Translations under genes and position numbers: made by a program
Notes under the pieces: generated by a model
Seen by the model: only the letters and a program-made list of their open reading frames with translations
The model's database searches: none
What the model was told of the DNA's origin: nothing
Assembly (NCBI GenBank): GCA_030063045.1
Contig: JAQSEB010000054.1
Coordinates: 868,001-932,000, forward strand
Length of the DNA stretch: 64,000 nucleotides
Direction of reading: 5' to 3'
Source of the DNA: Pratylenchus scribneri
Lineage: Eukaryota; Nematoda; Chromadorea; Rhabditida; Pratylenchidae
Shown here: positions 45,301-57,131 of the stretch, piece by piece
Numbering within the stretch: the first letter of the stretch is position 1
Layout of the letters: each line of letters starts with the position of its first letter

Positions 45301-48300
45301 GTATGGGGGAAATGTATAGGCCAAAATAATATTCAATCCAATTCCAATCCATTCACCATCATTTTTTTGTTGGTCAATTCAATTTGTCCAGCGCCCGCGC
45401 CCATCTCCAAAAAAGGGAAAAAACTCACAACGGTGAACAAAACCACTTCTGCCCCTTTTCATCCAACCAATTTTCCTTCTTTTATGTGGATTGTCATCGT
45501 CCTTCTCCGTTTCCTTTCCAATTCCTTTGTTCCCCGCGCCCCTCTCCAATTTTGGCCATAAAATGCCTGCTGCTGGAATTGGATTCCCCTCTCCCTGTCT
45601 CTCCAATCCAATCCAATACAACGATCAAGCTGCCCCAACAAAAATAAATAAAAGCTCATTTTTTCAATTATGGCAAAAAATAATTATTAATTTTTTATAA
45701 ATGGCCAAACATTTTGTCAATAAAAGTGCCTTTTTTATTATTTATTTTATTATGAAGTTTTTTAAGACCGAACATTTTGGCCATGAGAATGATAAAATGA
45801 GCCAAATAGGAAAATAACTAAAAGCGATTTGGCCAATTTTTATGGCCATAAAATGCGGATTTTTCCAGGCGAAAATTCTTGCCAAATTCACTGATTTTTA
45901 AGTAAATTAATTAATTAATTAATATTTTTCCATTCTTTCTTCATTTTTCTTTGCCAAAATACATAAAAAAAAATTGCTTTTCCCTTTTTTTAATTGTAGA
46001 AGAGATTAAAAATTGATCAAAGGAAAAAGGAGAGAGGAAATACGTGTGCGCGAATGAATCACATCGAAAAATGAGAACGCCAAAAAATAAATAAGAAAGC
46101 AATTCCAGTAGAACAAATCATTAATCGCGCCGATTGAACACCTCCGCGTAAATGAATGGGGGTTTACTCATTCCGATCAAATCCATTCTTTCGCCAATAA
46201 TTTCTTTCTAATCTTCTCGCTAATAAGTACCGGTGGAATGTGTCTATTTTATGTCATCAAATATTTAAAGCAATTTAACTCAATAATGGCTGAACTTTTT
46301 GAATGATTTAATTTTTAATAGGATCTGAACATTCTCAAATAAGTGATTGGTTACATTTTACAATAAATTAATGCTAAAAAGTGGTTGGGAATTTTTTAAA
46401 AAAATTTTATTCACAAATTTATAAAATTAATTCCACAAATTTTAGTAGAAATTTTCCCACTCTGTTCAAAAATAAAAAAATAATTAAAAAGAATTCAGTC
46501 ATTATTAAATAAAATGGCTTCAATTTTGTAATCGCCTCCTTTTAATCCTTATTTGGCGCAATAATTTTTCCAATTTTTGCTGCGTATTATTTTTGGTTAT
46601 TGTTCTGTTATTTTGTTTGCCATCCTCAACAACTACTTTTCACAATTCCCGCTGTGATTTTCCCCTATAAATTCGCCATAAAAATGTCCATTCAACTAAA
46701 TTGTGCACCCTCATAAGCCTCTCATTCTCATTTTTCATCCATTATTCTCTTTTTAATGCGAATTTTGCATATATTTATTGTTGTTGTTTTTTTGTTTTAC
46801 GACCTTCTCCAAAAACTACATTGCTTGCTTTTGTTCGTCCTACTTTTATGATACTCATTCATCATTATTCCATTGGGCCATAGATTGCATTCAATAGATT
46901 ATTACTATTTTTTGGGCAAATATTTTTATATTAGTCTGTGCGAACTTGGAATAATTCCGCCTGGCGAACTTAGAATAATTCCGCCTGGCGAACTTAGAAT
47001 AATTCCGCCTGGCGAACATAGAATAATTCCGCCTGGCGAACTTAGAATAATTCCGCCTGGCGAACTTAGAATAATTCCTGGCGAATTTAGAATAATTCCG
47101 CCTGGCGAACATAGAATAATTCCGCCTGGCGAACTTAGAATAATTCCGCCTGGCGAACTTAGAATAATTCCGCCTGGCGAACTTAGAATAATTCCGCCTG
47201 GCGAACTTAGAATAATTCTGCCTGGCCAACATAGAATAATTCCGCCTGGCGAACTTAGAATAATTCCGCCTGGCGAACTTAGAATAATTCCGCCTGGCGA
47301 ACTTAGAATAATTCCGCCTGTTTTAATTCCACCTTGGTAAAAATATAACGCCTATTTTAGCTTCCCAAAAAATAATGGCCCCAATTTCAGCCAAAAAAGA
47401 ATAGCATAAATGTGATCCAGCCATTCGGCCAATCAAATTCCCCGAAAAATAATTCAACGTATAGCATTGTCTCCCCCAATCTAATTTCCCATATCAATAT
47501 CCTCCTTCACCAGACAATTTTATTATTTCATCTACCCACCAACAATTCCCCCAAATTCCATTATGCAAGTAAAAGCATTTGAGGGAAATCCGCCCACGGC
47601 TGATGCTAGAAGGGGAAAATGCGCACAATCCAATTCCAATGATCCATTTCCAAATATAATTTTGATGGGCATCCCACTTTCCTCATCCACTCATCAATGC
47701 GCATTCAAAAATGGAAAATGTGCGCGATTGTGTGTTGCGGGATGAATTCCCTCAATCCATTATTCACCCCTTTTTACAATTATGGACATTACATTTTTCT
47801 ATCAATAGTTATATCTTATGTCTAAAATCAGTAATTTTTGAAGAAGCCTTAAAATTTAACCTTCCTGCCTTGAAAGCAGGATATTTCTAGTAGCAAATTT
47901 CAATACCTGGACCATTCTTTTGGCCATAGTATTAAACAAACAAGCAACCAATCCGGGAAGAAGTTATGCCATTTGAAAGCTCTAAATGTGCCCTAAAAAT
48001 TGCCTTTTCATTTTTTGAAAAAAATTTAAAATAAGCGGCTTTTAGCCAAAATAAAACCAGTTGACATAATTTTGTTAAATTATTTTTAGCCAAGCTAATA
48101 ATGTCCCTACTTCAAGGTAAGAGGTATTCAGTATTCACACTCTTTCTCCCAACCTCTATTTTCTACCCTTGAAAAGAATAATTTTGAATTTTGGGCCAAT
48201 TTTATCCGATATGCCCCTTTCACTTATTCTTCCAATTTCCACAACAATCCTTTTCTCCCTTGAGAATTTTTGGAGAGGTTGATTGTTGGATTGAGAAGAA

Positions 48301-51300
48301 TGGATTGGGGGAGGCCAAGGAGAAAATGTGCCTATTTTCGGCCATTTTCCACTTTTCATCATTTTCTTCACCTATCCACTCCTTCTCGACGCTCAATGAA
48401 GCGGAAAAGCGAAAGGCACAAAATTGGATGGGTGGAAAATGGGCCAAATGATTGAATTGTTGTAAAAACACATCATTTTCTTCACAAAAAACTTTTATTT
48501 TGCCAAAAATGTCAACAATAAATTACGGCCGGCATCAAATCCACACGTGCCATTTTCCTCTTCCTCCTCCTTTATCCGCTTTGCCACAAAAATTCACCTT
48601 TCCTTCCGTCTCCTTGGTGAGCGGCTTTTCGCATTCTTTCCATTCTTTTGCCATTTTTTTTTCTTTCAAGTTTGTGAAAAGTCAATTTTTCTTTCCTTCC
48701 TTTTCCCCTTTGTGGTTTTGTCAAAATTTGGATTCGGTACATTTTGGTACGGCAAAGTTTGCCACTGAGAAATTCATTAAGCATAATATCATTTTCTCCT
48801 AATTTGATGTCATTTTGGGGCCAAATGTTCGCTTTTGAATGGAATATTTAATAAATAGATTCGTTTATTCTTATGGAAATATGGCTTCTAGAATATGGGC
48901 AACAATTTTTCCTAATTTCTTCAAACATTTTTGACCATAATTTTGCAAATATTAAGCCAAACCATTAATTTTCTATAAAATTTATTAGATATGATCCTCC
49001 TTCATTCAAATTTGACTTCAAATTTAATGAATGGTTCAGTGCCTAAAATCTTATAGTTTTCCGCGCAACAGGCTTATACCATTCGTTCCCTAAACTTCCC
49101 TTTATCTACAAAAATTTATTAAAAAATCAATTTAATAATTTAATTTATTTTTAACATTTTCAGTCTCCCCCAATATCACCAAAATCAAGCATCATTGGTC
49201 GCCACGCCGCTCCAGTTTCCGTGCCCCCACCGGCCACTTTGTTGGCAAACGGTCCAAAGCCACGTTTATGCACTTTACAAAAATCAAGGCAATTATAAAA
49301 AAAATTCCTATTATCAATTATTCGTGTCATTCCATTCTACAGTGCCCTCCAAGAATTCGGCTTCAATTTGCACGCCGAAAGGGGCAAAGGCCATTTTATT
49401 GGGGCCGTTGATAAAAATGGAATTGCTGAATACGCTGGACTGGTAAGTTACTCCACAAAGGATAAATGTGCATTGGACCTATCTCAGTCAGCAATCACTA
49501 TTAATAAAATTCTAATAATATTGCTATTGGATTAAGCTCTTTCAATTCTGTAGAGCATTTTGATATCAAAATAATTTATCAACACTTTACGTTTATATGT
49601 AAAACTAACAGTGATGGTCGCATAAATTTAGGCAAATTCAACCAAATTCATTAATTCTTTCGGATCAATATTCAAATAATATTAAAAAAAATTAAAATTT
49701 GCCAAAATTAGAGCCTAATTATTCACTTAAGAAATTGTTTATTTTGAAATTCGGATTCACAAATTTCGTTGCACCTGCCTTCTATGGAAAAACATGAAAT
49801 ATTTAATCCTCTTTTACAGGAAACTGGCCAACGAATTGTCGGCGTCAATGGCCGATTGGTTTTCCCGAATACTCCGCATAAAGTGAATTTTTAATTTGAT
49901 GAGCTAGCCTAATTTAATTTTGCAGGAAATTGTTCAATTAATAAAACGGGATCCATTATGCACGGAATTGTTGGTTGCCTCCGAGGAAGTTGATCGATTC
50001 TATGGCGAATATGGACTCGGTTAGCATTGAATCCATCCTTTCTAGGGATTGGGCTTTAGGACATTTGGAGACGATACTATGACATTTTAAGTAATGAAAT
50101 CTTTTCAATGAATTTGATGCCAAATTAAAGAGCGGGGATTAGATCTATGGAATGATATTGTAAATAAATGAAATGCTTTAAAACACAAAATTAGGGCCAA
50201 AATAGTCGAAAAAACGATGAAAAATGGTTACCCATTTTTACTAAAGCTATATTTCCAGAAAAGAAGATTCAATCTATTTATAAATTATTCTTTTAAATAA
50301 CCAAAAATCGGACTCTTTAAAATGACATCAAATTTATTGGAAATGATTTACTCCTTTAAGTAATAAGCTTTTTAATTTGCCCAAATTATACTTTTAGTTT
50401 TCCCATTCATACATAATTATTTTTATTTAAGCATTCACCTATGATTATGTACAAATTTTTGATCGAATCCAGCAGCAACAAAATGGATTGAAAAATGGGA
50501 TCCGATCGAAGGAAAACTCATCAGCAATTAAAGTAAATATTAATGAAAATTAAATTCAAATAAATTTTTAATTTTAATCAGAATGGACGACCAAATTATG
50601 GACAACAAATTTCGCGACAAAACAGGGCCAACAGCAGTGGAAGTAGCAGCACATCCATGGATGGGGGAAAAGGAAACCGGAATGGAAATGTATTAGATTA
50701 TTATTCATATTGAATATTTTATAGAAATTAAAACTTTTCATTAACTGAGCAATTTTTTGGCCATAGCTCAAGAAGGAAGCAACCAATTCAGGAAGGCGAT
50801 ATGCCTTTTTAAAGCCCTAAATGTCCTCTAAAAAGTGGCTTTTCTAATTGTTTTTTGAAAAATTAAGACAATTTTTAAAATAAGTGGTTTTTCCTCCAAC
50901 AAACATTCGCATTTGTTAGACAAGTATCTTTTTTGACCGGCTGGATTAAATAAATTTAAAAAAAGGCTAAATTTTAGAGGACACTTTGGGCTTTAAAAAT
51001 TAATATCACCTTCTCTAATTAGTTAATTTTTTGTTGAACTTAGAGCAAAAGAATGATCCGGAATTCAGATATATAAATTCGATAAAATATTAATTTTTTA
51101 GGAAGCCTCATTGCGCAGCAGAGGAAATTCCTTTGGCCAACGACCGCCGACTCCAACCAGCACATATTCGGTAAATATTCTGGTTGTAATTTGACTTTGA
51201 TTCACACAACTTTTTGCGCACTTTTAAACTCTTTTTACCTTCTCTTTTGTTGGGTTAATTCTCCATAATTTTTCATGGGAATTTCATTCCCATTATTTCC

Positions 51301-54131
51301 ATTTTCCAATTAACCCTTTTAATCTAAACTAGTGTTCGGCAAATGGGTTTTTTCGAGAACGAGAACGAGAATTCTCGGAAAATCGAGAAATAGAAATTTC
51401 TCGGTTTCTCGGCAAATTGACCGAGACGAGACCGAGACCGATATTTCGAGAATTTCTCGGTCTCGAAATTTCTCGTCAAAAAAAACCGATATATCGCCGA
51501 GAAACGAGAAATTTTGAAAAAGCTTTAAAAATGGTTTAAAATTCAAAAAAAAAAATTATTTAATTTTTTTATACATTTTAAATCTAATAAATAAAGATAA
51601 AATTGAACAATATTAAGAAAAAAAATTCAAATCTGCGGAGTTCCAACACATTTCAGCGAAACTAAAATGGCCATAACTTTTTTATTTTTAGGTTATATGC
51701 GAAATTGATGGCAGATTCGAGCTTCTCTCATGAAAACGCATCGAATGAGCTATAATTTTCACAAAAAAATTTCCAAAAATTTTTTCGAGTTCCAACCCAT
51801 AGGGGGGACCAAGCACTTTTGCTTTTTTCATGAGGTCATAACTTTTTTATTTTTGAGTTTTATGCGAAACCAATAAAATTTTCGTAACCAGCTAGTCAAG
51901 ACGCTTCGATTGGTAAATCATTTCCGAAAAAAAATTTTTGAGAAAAAAATTTTGATGAAAAAGTGTGCACACAATGTACAGAAGTACCAAAAATTTAAAG
52001 ATTCATGCATGATTTAAAATTTCTCGTTTCTCGACATTTCTCGACGAGAATGAAGGTCGACCGAGACGATATCGAGAACGATATTTCGAGAAATTCTCGG
52101 TCTCGAAATTTCTCGGATTTCTGAAAAATTGACCGAGACGATACCGAGAACGATATTTCGAGAAATTTCTCGGTCGATATCTCGGATTTTCTCGCCGAGA
52201 TATCGTCTCGTGCCGCACACTAATCTAAACTGAATAGAATGCCCAACAAAATGGAGGAGGCCATGTTTTGGCTGTGGCCGTCCAAATTGAACAACGAGCT
52301 GACAATATGACTTCAATTGAGATTGGAGAGGTTACTTTTTTCCTTCTCTGAGCAGACCAACTTTTGCCGTTTATAATAAACTCATCAAAGACTGAACCAT
52401 TTTTGTTAATTTTTTTATAAAATTAAAGGGAAGATTTGGCTATAAAATTATACTAATTTTATTTAAATTGGTTTAAAATTACCGAAGAAATGACCAGAAA
52501 CTATAAATATGCGGAATGAATATTTTTTCCGGAAATAAAATTTTGCCCTTCCTCCATAAGATAATGATTTTAAATTTATCATAATTCTACTTATTCTGAA
52601 CCAATATTTAAATTTAATATCATTGGATAGCTGGTAGTTTTCCATTTTAATTTTAAAAATCAAAATTGTTCATCAATTGATGAGATTATAAAAAAGGCGA
52701 CAAGTTGAACCCTATCTCTCTCCCCATCTTTTTGGAAATTAATTTGATCCAAAAAAAATATTAGATGGAGGAAATGGCCAATGGTTTACACCAATTTATC
52801 GGCATTGGCACGCCGCCAAGCAGCAGATGCGATGAAAAATCAGAAAAGGAAGAGGAAAATGGGAATTTGCCCTCAAAGAATGTCATCAATGGGAATGGAG
52901 AATTGAGGAGGCCGAATACGGTAGCAAAGGAAGTACAGCAGGATCAGCAGGAGCAAGTAAAATACACAAATAATGCACCGTAATTAATATTAACATGCTT
53001 GCTTACCTTTTATTTTGTTCAAAAACAATCAAAAAATGAATTCTGTTTATTTGACATTTTCACTTTTCAGAAGCATGTCATTGCGGATTCGACGCCACCA
53101 CCCTCAATAACAACAAATCGGTTGCAAATGAACAATAATTCGTCCCGTCCCCTTCAACCGCTCACAATTTTCCCGCCAAATAATCCTCAAGTTTGTTCAT
53201 TCAAACTTTTTTTCCAATAAAATATGGTTTATTGGAATTGATAATGCCAAAATAGTTAAAATGGTTTAAGGTTTTATTTTACATTCACAAACCAAATATA
53301 CCCAAAATTGGATAGAGCTGCTCAAAACGCATTGAATTGTATATGATTTGGTTATTGTTTGATCAAAATTAAAGGGTATTAAACGGTTTAAACCAATTTT
53401 ATGGTTCAAAAAACTGTTAGAATAAGTTAAACCCAAACAAAATTATAATTAAATGATGCGTCTTGATGAAATCTATCTATTGGTTATAATTATAAGGTTT
53501 AGCGATCTAGGATAAGCTTAAACCGTTAAAATAATTTTTTGACAAATTAAATATTTCATATAAGCATTTCCAGCAGGTAAAGAAAGTGCCGTTGTCAATT
53601 CCGCCACCCCAAGCTGGTTCCGTTGATTCGCCCAAATCCCGGGGAAGTTCTATCGAGAAAAGAGGCAATTCCCTTCTTCTTTTACCCTCATAATTTTTTC
53701 AAATTCTCAGATTTCGGCAAAGATATTTTTGCTCTGAACGCAAAGGAGGCGCGCAAAGCAATCTGTGGCCGTAAAAAAGATCCAAGACTTGAGGGCCAAA
53801 TGTCATTGGGTAAGAAAAGGGAATTAATAGAAAGAAATCAATAAGAAACATTGCAAAAAATTTTATTTTTTTCCAAAATATTCACATTAAAATTTTGTAA
53901 AAAATTTTTTCCTAAATTTTTCAGTATTTATTGTGGCCATATATCTTGGCTTTCTAATAATGTTAGACATTGGTATAGAATTGGAGTTAGGTTAATTAGA
54001 AATGGAATAGGTTGGTCAAATTTTATGTTAAAAATTCTTGATTAAAATTCTAATAATTTTCTGCAAAATTAATTGACATTTTTACAATACTAATTTCAGA
54101 GGAAAAACATCGACTCATTTTGGACATGTGA
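42342..54131 (+). CDS. nrfl-1: NHERF-type PDZ scaffold, NRFL-1 orthologue
   Basis: Nineteen exons keep phase and give 659 residues: 42342-42500, 42949-43023, 43070-43140, 43195-43324, 43370-43447, 44157-44336, 49164-49288, 49343-49442, 49820-49882, 49926-50019, 50432-50532, 50582-50689, 51102-51170, 52238-52330, 52765-52956, 53071-53190, 53574-53664, 53711-53809, 54100-54131. PDZ1 begins near residue 16 (RLCVLTKLSGSEEYGFNLHA, LRPGDHIVAVNGESI). PDZ2 shows QEFGFNLHAERGKGHFIGAV and GQRIVGVNG. A long disordered Ser/Gln/Pro-rich linker follows, and the C-terminus LEGQMSLEEKHRLILDM is the ERM-binding tail. NHERF proteins tether membrane transporters and receptors to ezrin-type proteins at the apical cortex. 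Two introns (after 49288 and 53664) need GC donors. The 4.8-kb sixth intron carries a minisatellite and foldback copies, and intron 13 a hAT-like element. Confidence 0.93.
44790..45010. mobile_element. Foldback element, family F1 (copy 4)
   Basis: TTTTGGCCATAACTCAATAA and AGAAAGCAACTAA at the left; ACCATTTGGGCTTTCACTTG..CCGAGATTG at the right. It is a degraded copy in nrfl-1 intron 6. Confidence 0.45.
46949..47331 (-). repeat. 24-bp minisatellite, GGCGGAATTATTCTAAGTTC-type (locus 2)
   Basis: About 16 tandem copies; plus-strand unit AGAATAATTCCGCCTGGCGA + ACTT. A few units have CATAG for CTTAG and one unit lost three bases. Because 24 is a multiple of three, long spurious frames (IIPPGELR repeats and the antisense) exist. 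It lies in nrfl-1 intron 6. Confidence 0.9.
47915..48125. mobile_element. Foldback element, family F1 (copy 5)
   Basis: TTTTGGCCATAGTATTAAAC, AAGCAACCAATCCGGGAAG and ATGCCATTTGAAAGCTC mark the left arm; the right arm is poorly preserved. In nrfl-1 intron 6. Confidence 0.45.
50745..51045. mobile_element. Foldback element, family F1 (copy 6)
   Basis: The best-preserved left arm: TTTTTGGCCATAGCTCAAGA, AGGAAGCAACCAATTCAGGA, AGGCGATATGCC, AAAGCCCTAAATGTCCTCTA. The right arm has TAGAGGACACTTTGGGCTTT and CACCTTCTCTAATTAG. In nrfl-1 intron 12. Confidence 0.6.
51330..52222. mobile_element. Non-autonomous hAT-like element with 8-bp target duplication
   Basis: Terminal inverted repeats TAGTGTTCGGCA (51330) and TGCCGCACACTA (ending 52222) are flanked by the identical 8-bp direct repeat ATCTAAAC at 51322-51329 and 52223-52230, as expected for hAT transposition. 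Both subterminal regions are dense arrays of CGAGAAATTTCTCGG and CCGAGACGA motifs. No transposase frame. It sits in nrfl-1 intron 13, and the right target duplication is 7 bp from the exon-14 acceptor (AATAG|AATGCC). Confidence 0.88.
53275..53545. mobile_element. Foldback element, family F2 (copy 3)
   Basis: GAGCTGCTCAAAACGCATTG..GTATATGATTTGG at the left; ATGATGCGTCTTGATGAAAT..GATCTAGGATAAGCTT at the right. A degraded relative of 34700-34995 and 38265-38510, in nrfl-1 intron 16. Confidence 0.5.
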
Positions 54132-54900
54132 TAAAAAGATGAATGCGCAAATATGGGGCCATTTAATAAACCGATGGAATGGAAGGAAAAGCAAATGAAT
54201 AAAAGAATGACAATGACAAGTAAAAATCCACAAAACTAGTCCAACAATATATTCCACACATTTCGATCCATAAAAATCCATGCAAATTCTTGCTAATTTT
54301 CTTTTTTGGTTCATTTTTAACATTTCCATATTTCCCTCTTATTAAATATTTCCCCTTATTGCCTTATTTTCCATTCTATTTTTTTTCTTTATTTTTATAT
54401 ATTTTGCTCTTTCTTGAGAAATATTCTATCAATAAATAATTTTATATTCAAATATTCTATAAAAACTTGAATAATTGAGCGGAAAATGGGGTCAATGGGT
54501 TTTAGGGTTTGGATGGAATAGGCAAGTTTATGTGTGCGAAAATTGAAAGGGAAAACGCCGGCGGGGAAAGGGAAAGTGCGGATTGTGTAGACGAAGTGGG
54601 AGAGGATCGATATTTGAAGAGGGAATGTGGCATTTGGCAAGGAAAATAGGCCAAAAGGATGACACAGGCGAATAACAGAGCCCGAAAGAGACAAGCAAAA
54701 GCAAGCCAAGACTCGAGAACCAAAGAAGAAAAGAAACCGGCGAAGGCATTCTCGAAGACGGCGGCATTTTTCATTATTCCCTCCATTTTGCCCTTAATGG
54801 CCATGAATGTACTCTCCCAAATTTATTTTGGTTTAATTTTGCTGAATTAAACTTATTTAGGCACTCAAATTTTGAGAATTAATTAATTTTCGCCAATTTT
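54132..54900. other. Intergenic stretch, no gene recognised
   Basis: 3' flank of nrfl-1. The C/T-rich minus strand gives several overlapping spurious frames without splice or domain support. Confidence 0.35.
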
Positions 54901-54905
54901 TCAAC

Positions 54906-55760
54906 TGTTGACGACACAACCCGAGAGGAAGGGCCAACTCAACCGCGGTCCACGACAACGCCCCGACAGGACGGATGGACCAAACCAAAGGAAGAAATGA
55001 TGATCCGGGGCAAGGCAGACGGCAGCCAAACCCGAACCGAACCAATGTCCACAGCAAAAGGCAGCTGAAGACGAACCAAATGTCCACGGCAATCCCCACG
55101 GATGATGGACGAACCTGAAAGAGAAAACCCCAAAGCCAAGAACCGAAATTGAACCCAATAAACCAAATTTGAATTAAAGGCGATCAAATATTTATTGGGG
55201 CCAAAATAGATTATAAATGACAGCAATGGGGGGAAGGAATAAAGGAATCCAACAATTAGAGGGGTAAGGCGAGATCATTTTATATCCCATCGAGAGGGGC
55301 GTGGGCAACGGCCGAGATTCTTAATCGGGCAATGGGCCAACAAGAGAGCAAGAAGATCCTGTGCCAAAGCCAGTGGGAAGAGAGCCAAGTTGAGGAGGGG
55401 CAAGCCATTGTGCCATAGGAAGGGCCAATGGGCAGCAAGCCAATTCCAAGCAATTGGGGACGGGATAAGCGGCCGGCACAACAATGGCAAGCAATAAAGG
55501 AAGGGGGCCAAGCAGGCAAGAGCCAAGCCGTTTCAAATAATGGGCCCAAGCCAATTTGACAATTGGATGATCAGCCAATTTGATTTCTGCAAATGAAGGG
55601 AGAGGAGGGGAACCCAACTCACATCAGATTAAGATTGTTTTGGCCGTTTTTTTGCCATTTATAAACTAAAGTGGGAAAAAATGGGAAAAAGGCTATTAAA
55701 TTACATGATGAAAAGAATTAAAATTATTTAAAATTAATTTGACTAAAACTGTCGAAGACA
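54906..55760 (-). repeat. 3' LTR of the retrotransposon
   Basis: 855 bp, matching the other LTR from the first (TGTTGACGAC on the plus strand) to the last base (GTCGAAGACA). Overlapping minus-strand frames inside it are present in both LTRs and are not genes. Confidence 0.92.
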
Positions 55761-55829
55761 GCCTGCCCACCAGGGCGGCCAGCTTTCAATAAGATAGCAG
55801 ATTCCCAACGGCAAAAATTATTAAAAAGC

Positions 55830-56235
55830 TAGCGGTGATTTCAAATTGTAGAAATCATGAAAAAGCTAGCAATGATTTCGAAATGGCAGAAATCATGGTT
55901 GTTAAAGGGGCCAAAATGGGAACGAATAATTGATTCAAAAATGCGGGAATCAAGCCAACATAATTGATTTCAAAAGGCGGAAATCAAGTCAAATAATTGA
56001 TTTCAAAAGGCGGAAATCAAATCAAATAATTGATTTCAAAAGGCGGAAATCATTTGCCAGATTTCAAAGGCTGAAATCATTTGCCAGATTTCAAAGGCTG
56101 AAATCATTCGCCAATTTATTTCAAAGGCGGAAATCAAGCCAAAATAATTGATTTCAAACGGCTGAAATCAGTATAATAATTAACTTGACCAATTAAGGCC
56201 CAAGGTGTTGATTTCTAAAGGCGGAAATCAATTCA
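55830..56235. repeat. Array of short hairpins TGATTTC-N-GAAATCA
   Basis: About ten tandem units of 24-35 bp, each an inverted repeat around a variable AAAAGGCG-type loop (for example TTGATTTCAAAAGGCGGAAATCA). Loop bases vary (GGCGG, GGCTG, AATGGCA) while the stem is kept. In the 3' untranslated part of the LTR element. Confidence 0.75.
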
Positions 56236-57131
56236 AAATCAAGCAAATAAACTGGTGCAAAATGATGTTGCACAAAATAATTGGAACGGATCATTTTTGT
56301 AGAAAAATAAGCAAAATGGACAATAAAAGGCCCGAGGACAAATCACTCTCAATTTATTCACAGAATGAAAATACGCCATATTGACCTCATTGACTATAAT
56401 CCACTATAGGGAAGGCAGTCAGCGGATTAGCTTCGCCATTCCCTGGGTCCCATAATTACAGTATTGTGGCCGACTTGGGCTTTGGAATGTTCATATTGGA
56501 TGACCCAGCCATTTCTTTATGATATTGAATGGCTTGAAAAAATAGCAATAAGAATTAGAAGGATGAAATAATTTTTATCGACATTTCCTTCATTATTAAA
56601 AATAATCCTTTAAATTTAAAAAGAGAATTCAAAAAAATCGGCAATTTTAGATCTTTCCAAGTTTACAATTTAAAGCCGATTGTGATCTCGGAAATCCAAT
56701 TTAATATAGTAAATCAATTTAATATCCAAAATACCAATTAATATAGCCGCAAATAATTCGCGCAAAGGGCATTTTGTGACCGAAAAGGTCACAATAAGAA
56801 GCCAAGCCCAGGCTAGGGTGGCATTTCGATGGTGGCTTATTGCCAAACCGAATTGATTTAATCAATAATAAAAATCAAAATCAGCAATTTTAATCCTTTG
56901 AAATTAGACTTTTGAAAATTATAAGGTCCATTAGAATTTGGGAAAACCATAGCAAATTATTATAAATTTAATATAAAATAATTGTGGCGCAAATCGCAAA
57001 AAGGCCAATTAACATGGAGATTTGACTTAAGCCGATTAAGTAATGTAAAATCTGCTTTAAAGATAAAGGGAAAAATCCAAGGAGTATGGTGCCCCAAGTC
57101 AAAAAAGGTATCAAAGGCCAATTAACGTGGC

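Noticed and set aside
45265..45700. Overlapping frames in nrfl-1 intron 6
   Set aside because: Low-complexity Pro/Ser/Phe-rich translations in three frames and both strands; nothing supports a nested gene.
46949..47331. CRISPR-like array
   Set aside because: Direct tandem repeats without spacers in a eukaryotic genome; it is a minisatellite.
46873..47340. 155-codon frame of IIPPGELR repeats and its antisense partner
   Set aside because: The frame is produced by the 24-bp minisatellite (a multiple of three) inside an nrfl-1 intron; the same repeat elsewhere gives unrelated peptides.
48156..48802. Cluster of frames on both strands in nrfl-1 intron 6
   Set aside because: Phe/Ser-rich low complexity with no signal peptide, domain or exon pattern.
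51319..52316. Arg/Glu-rich frames on both strands
   Set aside because: They translate the CGAGAA simple-sequence arrays of the hAT-like element.
54857..55617. Several overlapping minus-strand frames repeated at 59608-60393
   Set aside because: They lie in the two LTRs, overlap each other in all frames, and reflect GC-rich LTR composition rather than genes.
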